From the NCBI RefSeq assembly GCF_001591045.1, contig NZ_BCUA01000002.1:1-64000 (forward strand): DNA of 64,000 nucleotides, given 5' to 3'. The stretch comes from Sphingopyxis granuli NBRC 100800. GTDB taxonomy: Bacteria; Pseudomonadota; Alphaproteobacteria; Sphingomonadales; Sphingomonadaceae. How positions within the stretch are numbered: position 1 is the stretch's first letter; the number at the start of each line of letters is the position of its first letter. A program made the position numbers and the translations under genes. Positions 1-8,525 of the stretch are shown piece by piece. The notes under the pieces were generated by a model, which was not told the DNA's origin, did not search any database, and saw only the letters and a program-made list of their open reading frames with translations.

Positions 1-692
1 ATCCACGCCTTGCGATAGCCCGCGACATTGCCCATCCGCGTCGCCGGCGACCGGCCGCGCGCGCCATAGACGCGTTTGGGATTCTCGCCGCACGCCATCT
101 TCAATCCATAGGGAGCGCCGGGGAATTTCATGCCCTGCGCCGTCACCGCGGGAACATTCCTGAGCGTCACGGAGCGCCCGCCGAACAGGTTCGCGGAGCC
201 CGGAAGCACCATCAGCGTCGTCACCCCGCCGGCGCGCGCGAGACGGAATTTCGGGTCCTGCGGCCAGACCGAATGTTCGGCCCACACCTCCGCGGTGTTC
301 GGTGCGACGGCTTCATTGCCGTCCTGATGCGACGGCGTGGCCGGCGAAGGATAGACGCCGAGATGCGAATGCGCGTCGATGATTCCCGGCGTCACCCATT
401 TGCCGCGACCGTCGACGCGCGCATAGCCGTCGGGAACGGAAAGGTTCGCGCCCACCGCCTCGACCCGGCCGTCGCGCATCAGCAGCGTCGCATCGGCGAT
501 CTCGGCGCCCGTTCCGGTCAGCAGCGTCGCGCCGACGATGGCGGTCGGCGCCGCGGCGGCCGGCCGATAGGTGCTGGGAAAGGGTCCTTCGGCGGCCGGA
601 TCGGCGGCAATGGCGCCGCCGGCGGCAAGCGCGAGCGCGGCCCATAAGGCGCCGACGGCCCGTCCCCCCCTATATCGCAGACGTCGTCGCAT
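1..692 (-). CDS. Exported amidohydrolase family protein, N-terminal part (runs off the left edge)
   Basis: The visible 230 residues are the N-terminal part of a metal-dependent amidohydrolase. An Arg-rich N-terminus and an Ala/Leu-rich segment (residues about 11-30) form a signal peptide. A small beta-sandwich lead-in follows, then the strand carrying the first metal motif, DAHSHLG, with His108 and His110. The later metal ligands lie outside the window. The start is the ATG at 692, preceded by a strong GGAGGGGG ribosome site. Such exported amidohydrolases often act on cyclic amides, imides or peptides; the substrate is not readable here. The gene is divergent from the aminotransferase/ABC operon, so the two may share the 693-848 promoter region. 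Confidence 0.85.
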   Translation of the reverse strand, partial: MRRRLRYRGGRAVGALWAALALAAGGAIAADPAAEGPFPSTYRPAAAAPTAIVGATLLTGTGAEIADATLLMRDGRVEAVGANLSVPDGYARVDGRGKWVTPGIIDAHSHLGVYPSPATPSHQDGNEAVAPNTAEVWAEHSVWPQDPKFRLARAGGVTTLMVLPGSANLFGGRSVTLRNVPAVTAQGMKFPGAPYGLKMACGENPKRVYGARGRSPATRMGNVAGYRKAW

Positions 693-848
693 TCTTCCCC
701 CTCCCGACCAGCACGAGCGATGGCGCGCGCAAATCCGCCACTCGCTTTTTGGTGGTCGGATGATGGCGGATTCGTCGGCCCGAACCATCGTTCCGGGCAG
801 GGTGAGCCGCTTCGCGAACAGGCGAGGCGCAGAAGAGGGGCACAGGAT

Positions 849-2048
849 TTGTTGAGTGATGATCGTCTGGCACGCCGGGCAAGACCCCTGTCGACGCGCT
901 TTCCGGCCCCGCATTTTCCATCCGAGTTCGACGAGGGGACGATCTTCTTCGATTCGGGTTTCGCCGCGCCGCAACTGCTGCCCGACCTGACGCCCTATGC
1001 GGAGACGGCCCTCGGCGCGCATCGCGAGGAGGTGCTGCAATATGCATCGGGCCGCGGCCAGCCCTATATGCGCGCGTGGCTGGCGGAGTGGATGAATGCC
1101 AACGGCTGCGACCTGACCGCCGACCATATCCTGGTCACCAACGGCGCGAAGCAGGGGATCGACCTCGTCTGCCGGCTGCTGCTCGACGAAGGCGACGCGA
1201 TCGTGGTGACCGCGCCGACCTATTTCACCGCAGTGCCGATCTTCCGCAATTTCGGTGTCGAGTTCATCGAGGTCGGGCAGGATGCGGCGGGCCTCGACGT
1301 CGCGGCGCTTGCCGCCGAACTCGATCGCCGCGCCGCCGCCGGCCGGGCGTCGCCGAAGCTGATCTACAACGTCCCCGAATTCCACAATCCGACCGGCACG
1401 ACGATGCCCGACGCGCGCCGCGCCGCGCTGGTCGCGCTCGCGGAGGAGCGCGGCATCGCGATCATCGAGGACAGCCCCTATCGCCGCGTGCGCTTCGAAG
1501 GCGCAGACCAGGCGCCGCTCAAGGCGCTCGACCGGTCGGGATCGATCTTTCACCTCGGCAGCTTTTCCAAGCTGGTCGCCCCCGGACTGCGCATCGGCTG
1601 GGTCGCCGCCGAGCCCGCGCTGATCGCGCGGATGATCGCGCTCAAATCGGAAGGCGGTTCTTCGCCGCTGATCCAGAGGATCATTCATGGCTTTGCGAGT
1701 TCCCCTGCCTTTCCCGCGCATATCGCGCGCGTGCAGGCGGCCTATCGGGAGCGCCGCGACGCCATGATGACGGCGCTGGCGCGCGAACTGCCCGCCGCCC
1801 GCGTCGCGGCGCCCGAAGGCGGCTATTATGTCTGGGTGACGCTGCCCGACGAGACCGACGGCGACCAGCTCGCGGCGCGCGCGGCCGAAGCGGGCGTGCA
1901 CCTGATCGCCGGAAGCCGCTTCTTCGCGTCGCAAGGCGCGGGCGTCCCGCGCAATCACGTCCGGCTGGCCTACAGCTATGCCACGCCGACGCAGATCGAA
2001 GAGGGCGTGCGGCGACTGGGCGCCGTCTATCGATCGATGACATGCTGA
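849..2048 (+). CDS. PLP-dependent aminotransferase, class I/II (2-aminoadipate/MocR-core type)
   Basis: This is a fold-type I aminotransferase of about 400 residues without a GntR-type DNA-binding domain. Seen: the PLP-contacting NGAKQGIDL segment, the substrate-side VPEFHNPTGTTM motif, the cofactor aspartate in IIEDSPY, and the Schiff-base lysine in SFSKLVAPGLRIGW (about residue 241). The family removes amino groups from amino acids onto 2-oxoglutarate. The reading frame is open from 720, but the stretch before 849 does not look like family sequence. I therefore place the start at the TTG pair 849/852 behind an AGAAGAGG sequence; this start is uncertain. The stop overlaps the next start (TGATG), so the gene is coupled to the ABC importer and probably processes what it brings in. 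Confidence 0.85.
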   Translation: MLSDDRLARRARPLSTRFPAPHFPSEFDEGTIFFDSGFAAPQLLPDLTPYAETALGAHREEVLQYASGRGQPYMRAWLAEWMNANGCDLTADHILVTNGAKQGIDLVCRLLLDEGDAIVVTAPTYFTAVPIFRNFGVEFIEVGQDAAGLDVAALAAELDRRAAAGRASPKLIYNVPEFHNPTGTTMPDARRAALVALAEERGIAIIEDSPYRRVRFEGADQAPLKALDRSGSIFHLGSFSKLVAPGLRIGWVAAEPALIARMIALKSEGGSSPLIQRIIHGFASSPAFPAHIARVQAAYRERRDAMMTALARELPAARVAAPEGGYYVWVTLPDETDGDQLAARAAEAGVHLIAGSRFFASQGAGVPRNHVRLAYSYATPTQIEEGVRRLGAVYRSMTC

Positions 2049-3166
2049 TGGCGGTATCCGCCTCGCCCCTGGTCGAGTTCCGCGGCGTCGAGAAACGCTA
2101 TGCGGCCGGCGCCGCTGCCGCGGTGGCCGGGCTCGACCTGGCGGTCGAGCGCGGCGAATTCCTGACCCTGCTCGGCCCCTCGGGCTCGGGCAAGACGACG
2201 ACGCTGATGATGCTCGCAGGGTTCGAGACGCCGAGCGAGGGCGACATATATCTCGATGGCCGCTCGCTGGCCGACCGGCCGCCGCACAAGCGCAACATGG
2301 GCGTCGTCTTTCAGAATTACGCATTGTTTCCGCACATGAGCGTCGCCGGGAATATCGCCTTTCCCCTGCGCGTCCGCGGCATTCGCGGCGCCGATGCGGC
2401 GGCGAAGGTCGAAGCGGCGCTGGCGCTGGTCCGGCTCGAAGGCCTTGGCGACCGACGGCCCGACGCATTGTCGGGCGGCCAGCGCCAGCGCGTCGCGCTG
2501 GCGCGCGCACTGGTCTTCGAACCCGACCTGGTGCTGATGGACGAACCGCTGGGCGCGCTCGATCGCCAGCTTCGCGAACATCTGCAGATCGAGATCAAGC
2601 GCATCCAGCGCGCGCTCGGCCTCACCATTCTCTATGTCACCCACGACCAGAGCGAGGCGCTGACGCTGTCCGACCGCATCGCGGTGTTCGCCGATGGACG
2701 GGTGCAGCAACTCGGCCCGCCCGATACGATATACGAACGGCCCGCCAATGCCTTCGTCGCCGGATTCATGGGCGAAAACAACCGCCTCGCCGCGACGGTG
2801 ATCACGCAGCAGGGCGACCAGTGCGCGATCCGGCTGGCGGGCGGCCAGATCGTGCGGGCGACCGCGGCCGCCACCTTCACCCCCGGCACCGCCGTCGTCG
2901 CGGCGATCCGGCCCGAACATATCGAGATGGGCGAGCAGCCGCTCCCCTGTTGCAACGCGCTCGACGGACGCGTCGACCAGCTTGTCTATCACGGCGATCA
3001 CCGTCGCATCCATGTCGGCCTCGACGGCGGCGGATCGCTGATCGCACGGGTTTCCGCCGACCGGGACGTGAAGCCGGGGGACCGGCTGGCGATCGGCTGG
3101 TGCACCGACCGCTGCTTCGTCTTTCCGGCGGCGGATGGCTCGAATCCGGGGGGAGAGGGATCATGA
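2048..3166 (+). CDS. ABC transporter ATP-binding protein, PotA-like
   Basis: This is the ATPase subunit of a polyamine/opine-type importer. Seen in order: Walker A GPSGSGKTT (about residues 43-51), Q-loop VFQNYALFPHMSV, signature LSGGQRQRVALARAL (about 141-155), Walker B LVLMDEP, the H-loop VTHDQSEALTLSDRI, and a C-terminal TOBE-like regulatory domain of about 130 residues. The length of 372 residues is normal for PotA/FbpC. The ATG at 2048 overlaps the preceding stop; an in-frame ATG at 2042 is the alternative. The stop overlaps the next start (ATGA). The substrate is set by the binding protein and cannot be fixed from this subunit. Confidence 0.95.
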   Translation: MAVSASPLVEFRGVEKRYAAGAAAAVAGLDLAVERGEFLTLLGPSGSGKTTTLMMLAGFETPSEGDIYLDGRSLADRPPHKRNMGVVFQNYALFPHMSVAGNIAFPLRVRGIRGADAAAKVEAALALVRLEGLGDRRPDALSGGQRQRVALARALVFEPDLVLMDEPLGALDRQLREHLQIEIKRIQRALGLTILYVTHDQSEALTLSDRIAVFADGRVQQLGPPDTIYERPANAFVAGFMGENNRLAATVITQQGDQCAIRLAGGQIVRATAAATFTPGTAVVAAIRPEHIEMGEQPLPCCNALDGRVDQLVYHGDHRRIHVGLDGGGSLIARVSADRDVKPGDRLAIGWCTDRCFVFPAADGSNPGGEGS

Positions 3167-4212
3167 CATTCCGGCTGAGAGCGCTCGGCGCGCTGGCACT
3201 GCTTACGCTCGGCGCCTGCGGATCGGGGTCCGACCTTCGCCCGCTGACCGTGGTCGGCTGGGGCGGCTCCTCGCAGGACGCGCACCGGCAGGCCTATTGG
3301 TCGTCCTTCTCGCAGGCGACCGGCATCCCGCTGCGCGAGGACAGCTGGCGCGGCGGCGTCGGCGTGATCCGCACCAAGGTGACCGGCGGCGACACGAGCT
3401 GGGACATCGTCCAGGTCGAGACCGAGGATCTGATCCTCGGCTGCGAGGAAGGCTTGTTCCAGCGGCTCGACTGGGCCGCGCTCGGCGGACGCGACGCCTT
3501 CCTGCCCGCGGCGGTGCACGACTGCGGCGTGGGCGCGATGCTGTGGTCCTATGTGATCGGCTATGACGGCGACCGCATCCGCGGGACCGGTCCGCAAAGC
3601 TGGGCCGATTTCTGGGACGTCAACCGCTTCCCCGGCAAGCGCGGCATGCGCAAGACCCCCAAATATTCGCTGGAGTTCGCGCTGATGGCGGACGGCGTGC
3701 CGCCCGACCAGGTCTATCCGACGCTCCGCACGCCGGCGGGGGTCGATCGCGCCTTCCGCAAGCTCGACGAAATCAAGCCGCATGTCGTCTGGTGGTCCTC
3801 GATCTCGCAGGTTCCCGACCTGCTGGGGTCGGGCGAAGTGGTGATGTCGGTGACCAGCCCCGGCCGGCTGGTCGTCGCCAACCGCACCGAAGGCCGCCAT
3901 TTCAAGCTGAACTGGCACGGCAACATCTATGCCGTCGATTATTGGGTCATCCTGGCCAACAGCCCGCGCAAGGCCGAGGCCGCCCAGTTGCTGCGCTACA
4001 TGACGCGGCCCGAAAGCCAGATGCGGCTGGCACGCTTCATCCCGACCGGCCTCACCAACATCGAGGCGAACCGCGAGGTCGGCCCGGAGTTGAAGCGCGA
4101 TACGCCGAGCGACCCCGCGAACATGGTCGGCGCGCTCGAACTCAACGCCGATTTCTGGGTCGAGTACGGCGACCAGCTCACCCAGCGGTTCAACGCCTGG
4201 GTCGCGCGCTGA
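3163..4212 (+). CDS. Extracellular solute-binding lipoprotein, PotD-like
   Basis: This is the periplasmic substrate-binding protein of the ABC importer, 349 residues. The N-terminus is a lipoprotein signal: MTFRLR, a hydrophobic core, then the lipobox LGAC with Cys19 as lipidation site. The mature part begins with LTVVGWGGSSQDAHR, typical of the spermidine/putrescine-type (family 1) binding proteins. It also has the DVNRFPGKRGMRK and WSSISQVPDLLGSGEV segments of that group. The ATG at 3163 overlaps the ATPase stop by 4 bases. The gene order ATPase, binding protein, permease, permease is that of polyamine-type operons. The ligand could also be an opine or amino-acid derivative. Confidence 0.9.
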   Translation: MTFRLRALGALALLTLGACGSGSDLRPLTVVGWGGSSQDAHRQAYWSSFSQATGIPLREDSWRGGVGVIRTKVTGGDTSWDIVQVETEDLILGCEEGLFQRLDWAALGGRDAFLPAAVHDCGVGAMLWSYVIGYDGDRIRGTGPQSWADFWDVNRFPGKRGMRKTPKYSLEFALMADGVPPDQVYPTLRTPAGVDRAFRKLDEIKPHVVWWSSISQVPDLLGSGEVVMSVTSPGRLVVANRTEGRHFKLNWHGNIYAVDYWVILANSPRKAEAAQLLRYMTRPESQMRLARFIPTGLTNIEANREVGPELKRDTPSDPANMVGALELNADFWVEYGDQLTQRFNAWVAR

Positions 4213-4219
4213 TCCGCCG

Positions 4220-5386
4220 ATGACGCGCCGCTGGTGGCCCTTTGCGCTCGTCGCGCCGCTGCTGATCTTCCTGATCGCCAGCTTCATCGCGCCGGTGATG
4301 CTGATGCTGTCGCGTGCGGTGATCGACCGCGATCTCGAACGCGCCTGGCCCGAAAGCGCGGCGGCGCTGCGCGCATGGGACGGCGACGGACTGCCGCCCG
4401 ACGAGCTCGCGCGCACGGTGGCGCACGAAACGCTGGCGACGCATCGGGCGGGCACGCTCAACCGCGTGGCCAATCGGCTGAACTACGACATGGTCGGTTC
4501 GCGGAGCCTGCTCTATGCCACCGCCGACCGGCTCGCGGCCGGCGCGCCCGGCGATACGGTCGCCGATCTCGCGCGGATCGACCCGCGCTGGGGGCAGCCC
4601 GCCATATGGTCGGTGATGCGCCATGCAGACGGACCGCTGACCAACTATTATCTGCTCGCCGCGCTCGACCGGCGGCTCGACGCCGAAGGCCGCATCGTCG
4701 GCGTTCCGCGCGAGCAAGCGGTGTTCGGCGACATCTTCCTGCGCACCTTCAAGATCAGCGCGGTCGTCGCCCTGCTGTGCACGTTGCTCGGCTATCCGGT
4801 CGCCTATCTGCTCGCTTCGCTGCCCGCGCGGACCGCCAACCCGCTGCTGATCCTGGTGCTGCTGCCTTTCTGGACGTCGGCGCTGGTGCGCACGGCGGCG
4901 TGGGCGGTGCTGCTCCAGACCAACGGCGTCGTGAACGGCGCCCTCCAGACGATCGGGCTGATCGACGCGCCGATCCAGCTCATCTACAACCGCCTCGGCG
5001 TCTATATCGCGATGACGCACGTGCTGCTGCCCTTCTTCATCCTGCCGCTCTACAGCGTGATGAAGGGGATTGCGCCGACGGCGATGCGCGCCGCAAGCTC
5101 GCTCGGCGCCTCGCCGATGCTCGCGTTCCGGAAAGTCTATCTGCCGCAGACGCTGCCGGGCGTCGCCGCGGGCGCGATCATCGTCTTCACCCTGGCGCTC
5201 GGCTATTATGTGACGCCCGCGCTGATGGGCGGCGGCGCCGACCAGATGATCAGCGCCTCGATCGCCTTCTATACCAACCAGTCGCTCAACTGGGGCATGG
5301 CCGCGGCGCTCAGCCTGCTGCTGGTGCTGCCGCTGCTGCTGATGCTGTTCGCGGGACGGACGATGGTCCGCACGGTGCCGGCATGA
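4220..5386 (+). CDS. ABC transporter permease 1, PotB-like, with a large insert
   Basis: This is an inner-membrane permease of 388 residues with about six transmembrane helices. The first helix (residues about 7-30) is followed by an unusually long hydrophilic stretch of about 110-120 residues (about 33-155). That stretch should lie in the periplasm; the membrane core then resumes at FLRTFKISAVVALLC. The ATPase-contacting EAA-type loop is at MRAASSLGASPMLAFRKVYL. Ordinary PotB proteins are about 100 residues shorter, so the insert is the notable point. The start ATG lies 7 bases after the binding-protein stop, and the stop overlaps the next start. Confidence 0.92.
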   Translation: MTRRWWPFALVAPLLIFLIASFIAPVMLMLSRAVIDRDLERAWPESAAALRAWDGDGLPPDELARTVAHETLATHRAGTLNRVANRLNYDMVGSRSLLYATADRLAAGAPGDTVADLARIDPRWGQPAIWSVMRHADGPLTNYYLLAALDRRLDAEGRIVGVPREQAVFGDIFLRTFKISAVVALLCTLLGYPVAYLLASLPARTANPLLILVLLPFWTSALVRTAAWAVLLQTNGVVNGALQTIGLIDAPIQLIYNRLGVYIAMTHVLLPFFILPLYSVMKGIAPTAMRAASSLGASPMLAFRKVYLPQTLPGVAAGAIIVFTLALGYYVTPALMGGGADQMISASIAFYTNQSLNWGMAAALSLLLVLPLLLMLFAGRTMVRTVPA

Positions 5387-6222
5387 TCGCCGTCCGCTCG
5401 CGATCCGGGCGGCTCGGCCGGGCGGCGCTGATCGCCTTCTGCGCGCTGGTGTTCGCCTTTCTGGTGCTGCCGATCCTCGCGGTCGTTCCGCTTTCGCTCA
5501 ATCCCGGCGGCTTCCTCGTCTTTCCCGAAGGCGGGCTGTCGCTGCGCTGGTACCGCACGCTCGCCGATTCGCCACAATGGACGCACGCCTTCGGCAACAG
5601 CTTCAAGATCGCGGTGGCGACGACGGCGATCGCGACGCCGCTCGGGACGCTGGCGGCGATCGGCCTTTCGCACATGCGCTCGCGCGCCAAGCCGGTCATC
5701 GTCGCGCTGATCAGCGCGCCGCTGGTCATGCCGATCGTCGTCGTCGCGGTCGCCTTCTATTTCCTGTTCGCGCCGCTGGGTCTCGTCAACGGGCCGGTGG
5801 GGCTGGTGATCGCGCACAGCGCGCTGGCGCTGCCGTTCGTGGTGATCGTCGTCCATGCCTCGCTGAGCGGCCTCGACCCGGACCTGCTGCGCGCCGCGGC
5901 CAGCCTCGGCGCGCCGCCGCTGACCCAGCTCGTCCGCGTCCTCGCGCCGCTCGCCGCGCCGGGGATCGCCGCGGGCGCGGTCTTCGCCTTCATGACCTCG
6001 TTCGACGAGACGACGGTGGCACTGTTCATCGCCGGTCCGGAGCAGCGCACGCTGCCGATCCAGATGTTCGAGGGGGTGCGCGAACAGATCAGTCCCGCCA
6101 TCGCCGCCGCGGCGACGCTGCTGATCGTCGCGTCGACCCTGCTGCTGGGGACCGCCGAACTGCTGCGCCGGCGCGGCGAGCGGCTGCGGACGGGCTCAGC
6201 GGCCCCAGACGTCGGCGCATAA
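5383..6222 (+). CDS. ABC transporter permease 2, PotC-like
   Basis: This is the second inner-membrane permease subunit, 279 residues. It has about six hydrophobic helices, beginning with AALIAFCALVFAFLVLPILA. The EAA-type coupling loop LRAAASLGAPPLTQLVRVLAPLAAPG contacts the ATPase. The MTSFDETTVALFI segment near the end is typical of PotC. The ATG at 5383 overlaps the stop of permease 1 (ATGA). Its last 27 bases overlap, tail to tail, the end of the minus-strand M19 gene (from 6196), so the two operons converge without an intergenic terminator. Confidence 0.92.
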   Translation: MIAVRSRSGRLGRAALIAFCALVFAFLVLPILAVVPLSLNPGGFLVFPEGGLSLRWYRTLADSPQWTHAFGNSFKIAVATTAIATPLGTLAAIGLSHMRSRAKPVIVALISAPLVMPIVVVAVAFYFLFAPLGLVNGPVGLVIAHSALALPFVVIVVHASLSGLDPDLLRAAASLGAPPLTQLVRVLAPLAAPGIAAGAVFAFMTSFDETTVALFIAGPEQRTLPIQMFEGVREQISPAIAAAATLLIVASTLLLGTAELLRRRGERLRTGSAAPDVGA

Positions 6223-7305
6223 TCGCGCGAAATTGGCGCCGAGCAGCTTTTCGATGCGCCGCGCCGGCCAGCCGCGCGCCGACAGATCGTCGGCCAGCGT
6301 CAGGAAGCGCGTCGGCGCGTTATAGTCGGGAACGAGGTTGAAGACGTCGGGCGCCTCGCCCGGCGCCGCCACCCCCGCCGCCTTGCGCTCCTCATAGAAG
6401 CGCCGCTGGTTCTCGGCATAGCCGGCGGTCAGTTCGACCGCCCCGATGCCGCCATCGGTGCCGAGCGCGACATGATCCTCGCCCGCGACCTTCACCGCAT
6501 GTTCGATATGCCGGATCACGTCGTCGGCGCGCGGCTGCCCGCTCGCCCGCAGGAAGGGCATGAAATAGATGCCCGCGACCCCGCCGCGATCGGCCAGCGC
6601 GCGCAGCTCGGCATCGGCGGTGTTGCGCGGCACATCGACGAGCGCGCGGCAGCCGGTGTGGCTGATCGCGATCGGCGCGCTCGACGCCGCGATCGCCTCT
6701 GCGATCGTGCGCTGCGATGCGTGGCTGGCATCGACCATCATCCGCCGCGCGTTGAGCCCGGCGACGACCTCGCGCCCGAAATCGCTGAGGCCGGCGTTTC
6801 CGGGCTCGAGACAGCCGTCGCCGACCAGGTTGCGCTTGTTGTAGGTGAGCTGCACGATGCGGACGCCGAGCAGGTCGAACAGGTCGAGCCGGCCCGCGTC
6901 GGTTTCGAGCGGCACCGTATCCTGGAACCCGAAGATCACCCCCAGCCGGCCGCTGTCCTGCGCGGCGCGCAGGTCGGTCGCGGCGCGGATGTGGAGCAGC
7001 CGGTCGGGAAAAGCCCGAACGAAGCGTCCGTAGCGGGCGATGCGCCGCAGCGTTTCCTCGAAACGCCCCGCGGTGTTCCCCGCCGCACCGACCGTCTGGT
7101 GGATCGCCGTCAGCCCCGACGCGCGATAGGCGGCCAGTTGCGACGCGACCGCCGGCCCCTCGGGATCGAGCGGGCCGAGCGAGGACAGGCCGTCGATGAC
7201 CATGGCGCGGTCGTATCGACCGCGCCCGAACCCGGTCGCCCCGGCGCGGGCGGAGACGGCGAGCGCGGCTGTGCCGCCCAGCACCGCGCGCCGCGAGATT
7301 TTCAT
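6196..7305 (-). CDS. Membrane dipeptidase (peptidase M19)-like protein with altered metal ligands
   Basis: This 369-residue exported protein of the renal dipeptidase family would hydrolyse dipeptides in the periplasm. A twin-arginine signal (SRRAVLGGTAALAVSARA) starts the protein. Family segments seen are VDASHASQRTIAEAI, AISHTGCRALVDVPRNT and HVALGTDGGIG. The usual first metal motif DGHNDLP reads DGLSSLG here, and the usual Glu in the GIEGG-like loop reads GFQDT. At least three bimetal-centre ligands are therefore missing. Activity may be reduced, single-metal or different. The ATG overlaps the stop of the upstream M1-like gene; this is the last gene of the five-gene hydrolase operon. Confidence 0.85.
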   Translation of the reverse strand: MKISRRAVLGGTAALAVSARAGATGFGRGRYDRAMVIDGLSSLGPLDPEGPAVASQLAAYRASGLTAIHQTVGAAGNTAGRFEETLRRIARYGRFVRAFPDRLLHIRAATDLRAAQDSGRLGVIFGFQDTVPLETDAGRLDLFDLLGVRIVQLTYNKRNLVGDGCLEPGNAGLSDFGREVVAGLNARRMMVDASHASQRTIAEAIAASSAPIAISHTGCRALVDVPRNTADAELRALADRGGVAGIYFMPFLRASGQPRADDVIRHIEHAVKVAGEDHVALGTDGGIGAVELTAGYAENQRRFYEERKAAGVAAPGEAPDVFNLVPDYNAPTRFLTLADDLSARGWPARRIEKLLGANFARLCADVWGR

Positions 7306-8525
7306 GTGTGGAGCGCCGTGTCGAATTCGCGCGCCGCATCGGCACCCGCGATCTCGGTCAGGTGGTGCAGAAAGACCGCCGTCGTGTGCACCGGCTCCTT
7401 CGCCATCGCGATCATCAGCCGGTCCATCGCCGCGCGCCCGATCCGATGCTCCAGATCGACCAGCAGCAGCGGCCCCTTGCCGTAGAGCTGGACCCGGTCG
7501 GGCCGGCCGTGCCCCATGACCGGACCGGCCTTCGTCGTCGCCTCGCGCTTGGCCGCGATGTTCTTCGCCAGTTCCTCCGGCCCGAAAGCCTGTTCGACAT
7601 AGCGCATCGACATATATTCGGCCGCCGATTCAACGAGCCAGAAATCATCGGTCAGCGGGCTCGCGAGCATCCACCAGGCATGCGCGATCTCGTGCGCGAC
7701 ATGGCGGCCGGGTCCGACCTCCGAATCCTCCGGGCTGCCCGCGCGGCCTTCGGTCACGACCGTATAGGCCGTGCGCGCATAGCCCATCGACCGCTCGCGC
7801 CACACCTGCGCCATCCGCACCTTGCGGGGCAAGGGACCGAACATCGCCTCGAAATAGCGCGCGGCGGCCTCGCTATGCTTGATATATTGCCGCGAGCGCC
7901 ACGCCGACAGGTCGCGCGAATAGAATTCGACGCCGTGCGCCTCGGCACGCTCCAGCCCGCGCATCGCGACGAGCGGCAGGTCGATGTCGAGGAAATCCCG
8001 CCTGATCCGCACGCCATCGGGGGTCCGCGTGACGTCGCCCTGCGCGACGACGACCAGATCGGGCGCGAGCCCGTCGATCGTCGCATCGACGGTGAAGCGC
8101 GTCTGGATGTCGGCGCCGACCGGATACCACATATGATCGAGGAACAGCTCATAGCCTTCGGGCCGCAGCGGCTTGTTGCCGCTGTCATGCTCGGTGTCGA
8201 TCGGCCCGGCATAGCGGAAATGCAGCTTGACGGGTTCGGCGTGCGGATCGGCGAAACGGAAGACGTACCGGTTCAGCGCGGGCATCGGCGAATCGGCCGG
8301 CTCGACCGTCATCGTCACGCCGTGCGGCAGCGCCGTCGGCTGCATCGCGAAACGCTGCGAGAGCAGAAAGGCCTTTTCGGCCTCCCCTTCGCTGAGCGTG
8401 ATCGTGACATCCGCGTCGAGCCGGCCTTCGGGGTCGAAATGCGCCGCGACGTCATAGTGCGGCGGCGCGGCAAGCGCGGTGCCGCCGCACAGGCAGGCGG
8501 CGGCGAAAGCGAAAATCATCCTCAT
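7302..8525 (-). CDS. Exported M1-like metallopeptidase
   Basis: This 407-residue exported protein resembles gluzincin (M1 family) aminopeptidases. A signal peptide (MRMIFAFAAACLCGGTALAA) leads into an N-terminal beta domain. The zinc site HEIAH is at about residues 278-282, with the third-ligand candidate Glu299 in WLVESAAEY. Spacing between the second His and Glu is 16 residues instead of the usual 18. The classic GAMEN substrate motif is not present in recognisable form; the region before HEIAH reads SMGYARTAYTVV. Peptidase activity is therefore likely but specificity unknown. The start ATG at 8525 overlaps the upstream DUF885 stop (ATGA); an ATG at 8519 is possible. Confidence 0.82.
   Translation of the reverse strand: MRMIFAFAAACLCGGTALAAPPHYDVAAHFDPEGRLDADVTITLSEGEAEKAFLLSQRFAMQPTALPHGVTMTVEPADSPMPALNRYVFRFADPHAEPVKLHFRYAGPIDTEHDSGNKPLRPEGYELFLDHMWYPVGADIQTRFTVDATIDGLAPDLVVVAQGDVTRTPDGVRIRRDFLDIDLPLVAMRGLERAEAHGVEFYSRDLSAWRSRQYIKHSEAAARYFEAMFGPLPRKVRMAQVWRERSMGYARTAYTVVTEGRAGSPEDSEVGPGRHVAHEIAHAWWMLASPLTDDFWLVESAAEYMSMRYVEQAFGPEELAKNIAAKREATTKAGPVMGHGRPDRVQLYGKGPLLLVDLEHRIGRAAMDRLMIAMAKEPVHTTAVFLHHLTEIAGADAAREFDTALHT

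Noticed and set aside
720-848. Open frame extending the aminotransferase N-terminus by 43 residues
   Set aside because: The extra residues do not resemble the family and would remove most of the promoter region shared with the divergent amidohydrolase.
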